From Patulibacter sp. (GTDB lineage Bacteria; Actinomycetota; Thermoleophilia; Solirubrobacterales; Solirubrobacteraceae), in the NCBI GenBank assembly GCA_031119595.1, contig JAVHXX010000165.1:1-8777 (forward strand): a stretch of DNA of 8,777 bases. Reading direction: 5' to 3'. The position numbers were made by a program, and so were the translations under genes. Below are positions 1 to 8,777 of this stretch, piece by piece; position 1 is the stretch's first letter, and each line of letters starts with the position of its first letter. The notes under the pieces were generated by a model. The model worked only from the letters and a program-made list of their open reading frames with translations. It had not been told where the DNA came from and ran no database searches.

Positions 1-22
1 GGTCTACGCACGGAATGAAGGG

Positions 23-40
23 CTCCCCGAGTTCCGGGAG
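23..40 (-). terminator. Weak hairpin downstream of csrA
   Basis: A 5-bp stem (CTCCC at 23-27 with GGGAG at 36-40) lies 14 bases past the csrA stop. Read on the minus strand it is followed by a short pyrimidine stretch (CCCTTCATTCC) rather than a real T-run. It could help end or protect the csrA transcript. The stem is short, so this is a weak call. The other 36 bases between the window edge and the csrA stop hold nothing I can support. Confidence 0.25.
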
Positions 41-54
41 ATGCGCTCTGCGTC

Positions 55-300
55 CTACTTGGCGTCGGCGGCGGCCTCTGCGGCCGCGTCCGGACCGGTG
101 CCGTTGGTGCTCGGTTCGGGGTCCGACGCACCGGCTTCCTGGGCCTGAAGCTCCACGTAGACCTCCTTGCGATGCACCGTCGTCGAGCGTGGTGCGGTGA
201 TACCGACGCGTACCTTGCCGCCGCCGATGGCCACGATCTCGATCTCGACGTCGTCGCCGATGACGATCGCTTCGCCGGGTTTACGTGTGAGAACGAGCAT
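55..300 (-). CDS. csrA: Carbon storage regulator CsrA (RsmA family)
   Basis: CsrA is a small dimeric RNA-binding protein that binds GGA motifs in mRNA leaders, blocking ribosome access or altering mRNA stability; in many bacteria it controls flagellin synthesis and is antagonised by FliW. The 81-residue product starts with the family signature MLVLTRKPGEAIVIG. Residues Leu4 and Arg6 of the first strand and Val42-His43-Arg44 of the last strand, which form the RNA-binding surface, sit at exactly the family positions. I chose the ATG at 300 because family members start at this methionine; the reading frame stays open upstream but that part is not CsrA-like. No Shine-Dalgarno sequence is visible before it. 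E. coli CsrA is 61 residues; here about 25 extra residues form an Ala/Glu/Asp/Pro-rich, probably disordered tail. It is divergent from the gene at 436. Its flagellar context cannot be judged because the window ends 54 bases downstream. Confidence 0.95.
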   Translation of the reverse strand: MLVLTRKPGEAIVIGDDVEIEIVAIGGGKVRVGITAPRSTTVHRKEVYVELQAQEAGASDPEPSTNGTGPDAAAEAAADAK

Positions 301-307
301 TGAAGAA

Positions 308-335
308 GGGTGCGGGAACACCCGACCGTCCGTCG
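308..335 (-). promoter_or_regulatory. Two small hairpins in the csrA leader, one with GGA in its loop
   Basis: Read on the minus strand, the csrA leader can form CGAC-GGACG-GTCG (332-335 with 323-326, loop 327-331), placing GGA in the loop. Next comes GGGTG-TTCCCG-CACCC (319-323 with 308-312), ending 7 bases before the csrA ATG. The two stems share one base, so they compete slightly. A second GGA lies at 337-339. CsrA proteins of known type bind GGA in hairpin loops and often repress their own mRNA, so this may be an autoregulatory leader. The stems are short and this is inference. Confidence 0.3.
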
Positions 336-421
336 ATCCAAGCACGACGGGAGTGAAGGTGCAACCACCGCGAGAGTATCCGAACCAGCGGATCAGCACG
401 CCCTGCCCCCGCATGCTCAAG

Positions 422-427
422 TAACCT
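422..427 (+). promoter_or_regulatory. Candidate -10 box for a leaderless transcript of the gene at 436
   Basis: TAACCT fits the TANNNT actinobacterial -10 pattern and ends 8 bases before the ATG at 436. Transcription normally begins 6-7 bases past such a box, so the mRNA would begin almost at the start codon. The bases between (GCGCGGGG) are not a good Shine-Dalgarno sequence. No convincing -35 element was found 16-19 bases upstream. Confidence 0.4.
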
Positions 428-435
428 GCGCGGGG

Positions 436-1056
436 ATGGCTAGACGATCACTGCGTCCCCAACTGAATCAGATCCGGACCTGGGTGCGCCAGGGCCGGAC
501 TGACGCGTGGATCGCCCATCAGCTCGAAGCCACCGTGCAGCAGATCTCCGCATTCAAGTCGGAGAACGACCTCACGGAAGGCGCCACCGATGACGCACCC
601 GTCGTGACGACGGGTGAAGTCGACCTCCGAGCGGAGGACGACGCTCTCATCGCCAAGGAACTCGAGGAAGAGGCCGCCCGTCGCGCCGAAGCAGAAGCGA
701 AGGCGGAGGCCGAGGCGAAAGCCAAGGCCGAAGCACGCGCCGCTGCCGGCGAGTCGGACGACGACGACAGCGAGAGCGAGGCCGGAGCCCGGCGTCGCCG
801 CCGCGGTCGCCGTGGTGGCCGAGGCCGTCGCAGTTCCGAAACGGTGTTCGAGGCGACCTTCGACCACGGAGACGAGGGATACGGGCTCTGGCTCGACCCC
901 GCCGTGGCCGACAGCGCCGTGTACGCCGAGCACTGGGCCGGTCATCGACCGGTCGAGGTGACCTTCGAGGCGGATCAGATCATCCTCCGCCGCATCGAGC
1001 CGGGCAAGCCGGCTTCGTCGTCCGACGACGACGCCAGCACCACCCAGGACGCATAA
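436..1056 (+). CDS. Uncharacterised HTH-like protein with Arg/Gly-rich patch (206 aa)
   Basis: I do not recognise a named family. The protein has distinct parts. Residues 8-45 are helical and look like a short helix-turn-helix (WVRQGRTDAWIAHQLEA, then VQQISAFK), as in proteins that read DNA with a small N-terminal recognition unit. Residues 64-104 are an Ala/Glu/Lys-rich, probably long charged helix. Residues 106-115 are an acidic run (four Asp, then Ser/Glu). Residues 119-132 are strongly basic (RRRRRGRRGGRGRR) and resemble RG-rich nucleic-acid-binding stretches. Residues 135-188 look like a compact mainly beta domain with aromatic residues (YGLWLDP, AEHWAGHRPVEVTF). A short acidic Ser/Asp tail ends it. 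The ATG at 436 was chosen because upstream codons are low-quality and run into the csrA leader, and a -10-like box sits just before it. It stands alone, divergent from csrA and convergent with the gene at 1494. A nucleic-acid-binding role is inference. The reading frame itself is well supported by its amino-acid make-up. Confidence 0.8.
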   Translation: MARRSLRPQLNQIRTWVRQGRTDAWIAHQLEATVQQISAFKSENDLTEGATDDAPVVTTGEVDLRAEDDALIAKELEEEAARRAEAEAKAEAEAKAKAEARAAAGESDDDDSESEAGARRRRRGRRGGRGRRSSETVFEATFDHGDEGYGLWLDPAVADSAVYAEHWAGHRPVEVTFEADQIILRRIEPGKPASSSDDDASTTQDA

Positions 1057-1062
1057 CACCGC

Positions 1063-1083
1063 GTCCGCCCGACTGGGGCGGAC
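1063..1083. terminator. 8-bp hairpin between convergent genes
   Basis: GTCCGCCC (1063-1070) and GGGCGGAC (1076-1083) form a perfect 8-bp GC-rich stem with a 5-base loop, 6 bases past the stop codon of the + strand gene. No T-run follows on either strand, which is common for actinobacterial terminators. The position in a convergent gap suggests it ends the 436-1056 transcript. Confidence 0.5.
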
Positions 1084-1095
1084 CAGAGCGCGCAC

Positions 1096-1123
1096 GAAGC
1101 GCCGTCGCATGCGATGGCGCTTC
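1096..1123. terminator. Near-perfect 28-base inverted repeat between convergent genes
   Basis: GAAGCGCC (1096-1103) pairs with GGCGCTTC (1116-1123), a G/T position follows, and TCGCA/TGCGA closes the centre, which includes GCATGC. The result is a 13-bp dyad with one wobble, 8 bases beyond the stop of the minus-strand gene. It probably ends minus-strand transcription, or serves both strands together with the hairpin at 1063. A protein-binding dyad is the alternative. No T-run follows. Confidence 0.5.
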
Positions 1124-1131
1124 CGCTCGTC

Positions 1132-1494
1132 CTAGTTGATGATGCGGCCCATGTCGTTCTCCGAGAACCGCTTCTGACCGATCCGGCGGCCACCGCCGAC
1201 ATCCCTGGCGAACCGGGCGTACCGGCTGAAGGCGGCGTCGACGGCGAGGTTCGGGGCCCACGCCCAGGGGTCCTTCGGGGCGCTCGTCGTGAGCAGGTCG
1301 ACCGCCCAGGCGGTGCCGCCCTCGTAGAAGGCGATGAGCTCGTCGAGCATGAAGGGGCGCCCGAGCTTGCGGCGGAGCTCCGCGAGGAGCGTGTCGACGA
1401 GGTCGTCGAGGAGCACCCGCCTCGGCGTGGGCTCACGCGCGACGCGCCGCTCGGCTTCGAGCCAGTCGGTCAGCCGCGAGTCGTCGAACACCAC
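1132..1494 (-). CDS. Uncharacterised 120-residue protein, last gene of the eno-ftsB run
   Basis: I do not recognise this protein. It looks soluble and mainly helical, with no signal peptide or membrane segment. Residues 5-20 and 26-44 are charged amphipathic helices (ERRVAREPTPRR; LLDDLVDTLLAELRRKLG). The middle holds FMLDELIAFYEGGTAWAVDLL, a Trp-containing helical hairpin, then a DPWAWAPN turn and a final helix AAFSRYARFARD. A basic Gly/Arg segment (GGGRRIGQKRF) closes the protein. The start is a GTG at 1494 followed by a second in-frame GTG. A GGAGG at 1516-1520 lies about 21 bases upstream, too far to be a normal ribosome site, so the start is uncertain. It follows ftsB by 35 bases on the same strand. 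In many actinobacteria a DUF501 gene occupies this slot; this sequence does not look like DUF501. Coding status is supported by position and composition. Confidence 0.7.
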   Translation of the reverse strand: MVFDDSRLTDWLEAERRVAREPTPRRVLLDDLVDTLLAELRRKLGRPFMLDELIAFYEGGTAWAVDLLTTSAPKDPWAWAPNLAVDAAFSRYARFARDVGGGRRIGQKRFSENDMGRIIN

Positions 1495-1529
1495 CCGAGG
1501 GTAGCGCCGTGGGCGCCTCCGGGCCCGTC

Positions 1530-1847
1530 TCAGGGCTGCTGGACGCCGCTGATCACGTAGGAGCGCTCAGAGGGGTCGATGAGGCCCTGGCGGCGCGCCT
1601 GCTGCTCCAGACCGGTCCCCTTGGAGAGATCGTGGCTCTGGGCCTTCAGACGGGCCTGTTCGGCGACGAGCGTGTGCAGCTGCTTGCGGGTCACCGCTGC
1701 GCGGTCGCGGGTGCCGAGGTAGTCCTTGAGCGGCGGGATGGCGAGCCAGAGCGACAGCACGATGCAGATCGCGAGGAAGAGCACCACGATCCGGTCGCCG
1801 CGCAGCGCGACGCGCGTCGGCGGGCTGGCGGTCGCAGGACGGTCCAT
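1530..1847 (-). CDS. FtsB/DivIC-like septum formation initiator
   Basis: This family of small bitopic membrane proteins forms the FtsB-FtsL-FtsQ (DivIC-FtsL-DivIB) complex that activates septal wall synthesis at the division site. The 105-residue product has a short cytoplasmic N-terminus, one membrane segment at about 20-40 (IVVLFLAICIVLSLWLAIPPL) and an extracytoplasmic coiled coil at about 47-75. The typical ending Q-QARRQGLIDPSERSYVI at 82-99 matches the family pattern of an AR..G.i.P.E..Y.i motif. The length is normal for FtsB. The ATG at 1847 is used here; an in-frame TTG at 1862 would add MNAAL and cannot be excluded, and neither has a well-spaced Shine-Dalgarno. It lies downstream of eno, as divIC-like genes do in mycobacteria and streptomycetes. 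The hairpin at 1867-1899 lies just before it. Confidence 0.88.
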   Translation of the reverse strand: MDRPATASPPTRVALRGDRIVVLFLAICIVLSLWLAIPPLKDYLGTRDRAAVTRKQLHTLVAEQARLKAQSHDLSKGTGLEQQARRQGLIDPSERSYVISGVQQP

Positions 1848-1866
1848 GAGGGCGGCGTTCAACGAC

Positions 1867-1899
1867 CGAGGGCCGATCCCTTTCCGGAACCGGCCCTCG
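1867..1899 (-). promoter_or_regulatory. Strong hairpin in the eno-ftsB spacer with GGA in its loop
   Basis: On the minus strand CGAGGGCCG (1899-1891) pairs perfectly with CGGCCCTCG (1875-1867), a 9-bp GC-rich stem. Within the 15-base loop UCC/GGA can add a 3-bp inner stem that leaves GGAAAG as a hexaloop, followed by AGGGAT. The element sits 37 bases past the eno stop and ends 19 bases before the ftsB ATG (4 bases before the alternative TTG). No T-run follows. It may stabilise the eno mRNA end, reduce read-through, or control ftsB translation. Confidence 0.5.
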
Positions 1900-1936
1900 A
1901 ATGCTGCCTTGCGGACGGGTGTCCGAGAAAAGCCCG

Positions 1937-3207
<1,271 letters not shown>

Positions 3208-3211
<4 letters not shown>

Positions 3212-3930
3212 GCTGGTCCTTGGTCTGGTGACGGGTCTGGGTTGGCGGTGGCCCGCAGGCGGGCCGTCGTCGCCCGCAGGGCGAGCTCAGGGTCGAGTCC
3301 TCGGCGCCGGGCGGCGTCCACGAGGACGTACAGATCATCCCCGAGCGCGGCGAACGCTGCGGTGTCGTCGGCGGGGAGCGGTTCACCGGGCGCCAGCCCG
3401 AGGGCCTCGAGCGGGTCGACGCCGCCGCTCGCGGCCCGCCGCTGGCTCTTGCGGGCATGCAGGAGGGCCGGGAGGAGTTCGGGGACCTCGGCGAACATCC
3501 CGGCCTTGCGGCCGGTCTCGCCGCGCTTGATGGCGTCCCAGGCGACCAGGACCTCACCGGAGGTGTCCGCGACGGCGTCGCCGTAGAGGTGCGGGTGGCG
3601 GCGTACGAGCTTCTCGTGCAGGCCGCGGGCGACGCCCTCGAGATCGGAGACGCCGCGCTCCTCGAGGAGGAGCGTCAGGAAGAAGACCTGGAAGAGGAGA
3701 TCGCCCAGCTCGTCGACGAGATGGGCGTCGTCGCCGGCCATGGCGGCGTCCGCGACCTCGTAGGCCTCGTCGAGGGTGTGCGGGACGATCGAGCGCTCGT
3801 CCTGGGCGCGATCCCACGGGCACAGCTCGCGCAGCTGCCGCACGAGCGCGTCGAGGGCGGCCCGCGTGGGAGCTGTGCCGCCCTCGGGCGGGAGCGGTGG
3901 CGGACTGGCCGGCACCGCCCCCTCAGGCAT
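3208..3930 (-). CDS. mazG: Nucleoside triphosphate pyrophosphohydrolase MazG
   Basis: MazG hydrolyses (d)NTPs to the monophosphate and pyrophosphate, clearing damaged or excess nucleotides; in mycobacteria it removes oxidised dCTP. Of the 240 residues, the first MazG domain (about 25-140) carries LRELCPWDRAQDERS, the metal-binding helices DEAYE (Glu55, Glu58) and ELGD (Glu74, Asp77), RRHPHLYG at 110-117 and WDAIKRGE at 131-138. The second domain (about 150-228) begins normally with LPALLHARKSQRRA but is shortened. It lacks the E-rich helix and has ALGDD where ELGD is expected, so it probably has no active site of its own. It ends GLDPELALRATTARLR, as the family does. An alanine/proline-rich N-terminus of about 20 residues is extra. 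The gene starts 3 bases after the lipoprotein stop and overlaps eno by 4 bases, so it is co-transcribed with both. Confidence 0.95.
3217..3221 (-). promoter_or_regulatory. Shine-Dalgarno sequence of eno
   Basis: AAGGA on the minus strand lies 5 bases before the eno ATG, within the last codons of mazG. It is the clearest ribosome-binding site in the window and confirms the enolase start. Its contrast with the Shine-Dalgarno-free starts of mfd, the lipoprotein gene and the gene at 436 is informative. Confidence 0.75.
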
Positions 3931-3933
3931 CGA

Positions 3934-5184
3934 TCAGCCGCCCGCCGTCTGCGCCTGGGCGCCGGCAGCCTGCTGCTGCTGGAGGGCCGCGGCGGCGTCG
4001 GCAGCGCTCACGGGCGTGCTCGGCGCGTACTGCGGGACACCGGCGCCGGGAGGCGTGCCGGGCTTCGGCGTCGTCGCCTGCGTGCCGCCGGCGTCGCCGC
4101 CGCAGGACACGAGCTGGTTGTAGTCGCTCGCGCACTTCGTGCGGGCGGCCCAGCTGGCGAGGAAGACGGTCCGGAAGTTGTCGATCGCGTTCTGCTGGTT
4201 CTCGGACTCGAGCGCCTGCTCGAGCTGTGCCTTGAGCTCCGAGTACACGGGCTGCTTCTCGGCGTGGACGGCCTGGACCTTCACGACGTAGTAGCCGAGC
4301 GAGGTCTTGATCGGACCGAGCAGCGCGCCCGCCTTCGCCTTGAAGACGTTCGCACCGAACTCCGGCGGCTGCTGGTCGGCGGTGGTGCCGACGACCGAGC
4401 CACCGCTGGCCTTCGTGGCCGTGTCGGTGGAGTACTTGGCGGCAATCGTCTTCCAGCTCTGACCGGCCTTGATGGCGGCGAGGGCGGCGTTCGCCGAGGC
4501 GAGGTCCTTCGCCTTGATCAGACGCAGGTCGCGCGTCTCGGGCTGCACGTACTGCGAGCGCTTCTGCTCGAAGTAGCGCTTGACCTGGGCATCCGTCGGG
4601 GTCTTCACGCCGGCCTGGAGCTGCGCGACGATCTTCTTCTCACCGGCGGTCGCGAGGACGTTGAGGTCGACGTCGGCCTGGTTGAGGCCGGACTGCTTCA
4701 GGAACGCCTGGTAGCCCGCCTGCCCCTGGAAGGTCGACGTGATGATGTTGTCGAGGGCGAGCTTGAGCTCGGCCTTGCGGAAGGTGATGTCGCGAGCGGC
4801 GAGCTCACCCTTGATCCAGTTGAGGTTCACCAGCTGCTGCATCGCGGTGTTGCGCGTGGTGTCGTACTCGGTCTGGCACTGCTTCTTGAGGGTCGCGTCG
4901 GACGTCTTCCGCTGCGAGTCCTTCGGGATGGCGGCCTTCTTCTCGGCCACGCAGGCGGTGAAGTTCGGGGGCACGACCGGCGTGAGCTTCGACAGCTCCT
5001 TCTGCTCGGTCTGCGAGAGCGCCGCGTTGAAGAACCGGCCGAACTGGGCCTTGTCGACGACGAGGTTGCCCCCCGATTCAGTCTTGATGACCGCCACATC
5101 GCCCTTCGGAACCCCGCCACAGGCGGCCAGGGAAAGGGAGACGACGGGCAGGACGAGGAGCAGGGATCGGCGAGGCGTCTTCAC
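3934..5184 (-). CDS. SurA/PrsA-like lipoprotein with degenerate parvulin domain
   Basis: This is an exported folding factor of the SurA/PrsA/PpiD type, probably anchored to the outer face of the membrane. Residues 1-22 are a lipoprotein signal: basic MKTPRR, a hydrophobic stretch and the lipobox LAAC with Cys22 as the lipidated residue. Residues 29-190 resemble the SurA N-terminal chaperone region (DVAVI, then VVDKAQFGRFF). Residues 216-308 are parvulin-like (AGQSWKTIAAKYSTD, GGSVVG, PEFGANVF, GPIKTSLGYYVVKV). The two histidines typical of parvulins appear as Leu220 and Tyr299, so isomerase activity is doubtful. Four Cys (78, 103, 351, 361) besides the lipobox Cys could form two disulfides. 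The tail from about 364 is Pro/Gly/Thr-rich, then Ala/Gln-rich, and probably disordered. The start is GTG at 5184, placed by the signal peptide and by a -10-like box 9 bases upstream. It heads the lipoprotein-mazG-eno run. Confidence 0.88.
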   Translation of the reverse strand: MKTPRRSLLLVLPVVSLSLAACGGVPKGDVAVIKTESGGNLVVDKAQFGRFFNAALSQTEQKELSKLTPVVPPNFTACVAEKKAAIPKDSQRKTSDATLKKQCQTEYDTTRNTAMQQLVNLNWIKGELAARDITFRKAELKLALDNIITSTFQGQAGYQAFLKQSGLNQADVDLNVLATAGEKKIVAQLQAGVKTPTDAQVKRYFEQKRSQYVQPETRDLRLIKAKDLASANAALAAIKAGQSWKTIAAKYSTDTATKASGGSVVGTTADQQPPEFGANVFKAKAGALLGPIKTSLGYYVVKVQAVHAEKQPVYSELKAQLEQALESENQQNAIDNFRTVFLASWAARTKCASDYNQLVSCGGDAGGTQATTPKPGTPPGAGVPQYAPSTPVSAADAAAALQQQQAAGAQAQTAGG

Positions 5185-5193
5185 GGCTCGGGA

Positions 5194-5199
5194 ATACTA
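5194..5199 (-). promoter_or_regulatory. Candidate -10 box for leaderless lipoprotein-mazG-eno transcript
   Basis: TAGTAT on the minus strand ends 9 bases before the GTG start at 5184, in the 76-base gap after mfd. It fits TANNNT and matches TATAAT at four of six positions. With a start site 6-7 bases further on, the mRNA would begin two or three bases from the GTG. No Shine-Dalgarno sequence and no good -35 hexamer are visible. The gap shows only very short GC palindromes besides this. Confidence 0.45.
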
Positions 5200-5260
5200 C
5201 TGTGGCGGCCGACGCGATGACGCTGGTCACACTGCGGGCGGCCCGGAGGGCTACGGACCG

Positions 5261-8683
<3,423 letters not shown>

Positions 8684-8693
8684 CCGGTGGGGG

Positions 8694-8699
8694 AGTCTA
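8694..8699 (-). promoter_or_regulatory. Candidate -10 box for mfd
   Basis: TAGACT on the minus strand fits TANNNT and ends 10 bases before the mfd ATG; the bases between (CCCCCACCGG) contain no Shine-Dalgarno sequence. A start site 6-8 bases past the box would leave a leader of only 2-4 bases. No clear -35 hexamer lies 16-19 bases upstream. Confidence 0.4.
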
Positions 8700-8720
8700 G
8701 GTGGATGGAGCCCGGGTGGC

Positions 8721-8759
8721 GGTTCGGGTCGGCCTTCGGCCTGGTTCGGGCTTCGCCCG
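8721..8759. repeat. Pair of short TTC-loop hairpins upstream of mfd
   Basis: GGTTCGGG occurs at 8721-8728 and again at 8743-8750, a 22-base period. Each copy is next to a hairpin with a TTC loop on the + strand: GGCC-TTC-GGCC (8731-8741) and CGGGC-TTC-GCCCG (8747-8759). The second is followed by GTGTTTT, so it could end + strand transcription. It may instead be a REP-like intergenic repeat. The window ends 18 bases further, so its full extent is not visible. Bases 8760-8777 show nothing else. Confidence 0.4.
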
Positions 8760-8777
8760 GTGTTTTGACTTGGGTGC

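Noticed and set aside
1..54. Possible gene start on the minus strand (GTG at 11-9 with GGGGAG upstream)
   Set aside because: Only three codons fall in the window, and the purine run is part of a hairpin; there is not enough sequence to support a gene.
301..420. 40-residue N-terminal extension of CsrA
   Set aside because: The frame is open but CsrA proteins begin at the MLVLTRK methionine, and the extension has no similarity to the family.
310..435. Longer start (ATG at 310) for the + strand gene
   Set aside because: It would add 42 poorly structured residues and overlap the csrA leader; the start at 436 has a -10-like box at the right distance.
448..1110. Minus-strand 220-codon frame opposite the 436-1056 gene
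   Set aside because: The opposing + strand frame has a structured layout and a promoter-like box just before its ATG. The minus frame runs through the convergent terminator region and looks like a shadow, though the + gene being unknown makes this less certain than for the others.
3971..3984. CTG triplet repeat
   Set aside because: It encodes the Gln run in the lipoprotein tail and is too short to treat as a separate repeat element.
3457..5220. Open + strand frame of 587 codons opposite mazG and the lipoprotein gene
   Set aside because: It spans two genuine genes on the other strand and has a Leu/Arg/Gly/Glu-rich shadow composition without domains.

Overview
The window is very GC-rich and almost fully coding. 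It reads as chromosomal DNA of a high-GC actinobacterium. The order mfd, mazG, eno, ftsB/divIC is the classic actinobacterial arrangement (in Mycobacterium tuberculosis mfd, mazG, a lipoprotein gene, eno and a divIC-like gene are neighbours). A csrA gene in such a background is uncommon and points to a deep lineage such as Thermoleophilia/Solirubrobacterales; that placement is inference, not a database result. I see no mobile element, CRISPR array, tRNA, rRNA or phage gene.

Layout. 55-300 (-) is csrA, an RNA-binding post-transcriptional regulator with a long acidic tail. It diverges, across a 135-base gap, from an unrecognised 206-residue protein at 436-1056 (+) that combines a helix-turn-helix-like N-terminus, an Ala/Glu/Lys helix, an Arg/Gly patch and a small C-terminal domain. 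That gene converges, across a 75-base gap holding two hairpins, on a series of six genes all on the minus strand. In transcription order these are mfd (8683-5261, transcription-repair coupling factor), a SurA/PrsA-like lipoprotein (5184-3934), mazG (3930-3208), eno (3211-1937), an FtsB/DivIC-like septum protein (1847-1530) and an unrecognised 120-residue protein (1494-1132).

The lipoprotein, mazG and eno are tightly packed (3-base gap, then an ATGA overlap) and are almost certainly co-transcribed. ftsB follows after an 89-base spacer carrying a strong hairpin, and the 120-residue gene follows ftsB by 35 bases. The set joins DNA repair, nucleotide-pool cleaning, envelope protein folding, glycolysis and division: housekeeping, not a new defence or biosynthetic system.

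The most interesting details are these: three separate transcription starts carry a TANNNT box 8-10 bases before the start codon with no Shine-Dalgarno sequence (candidate leaderless mRNAs); the parvulin-like domain has lost both signature histidines; the C-terminal MazG domain has lost its acidic metal ligands; GGA-containing hairpin loops sit before ftsB and csrA; and the 206-residue protein is of unknown function. The longest stretch without a gene is 135 bases.
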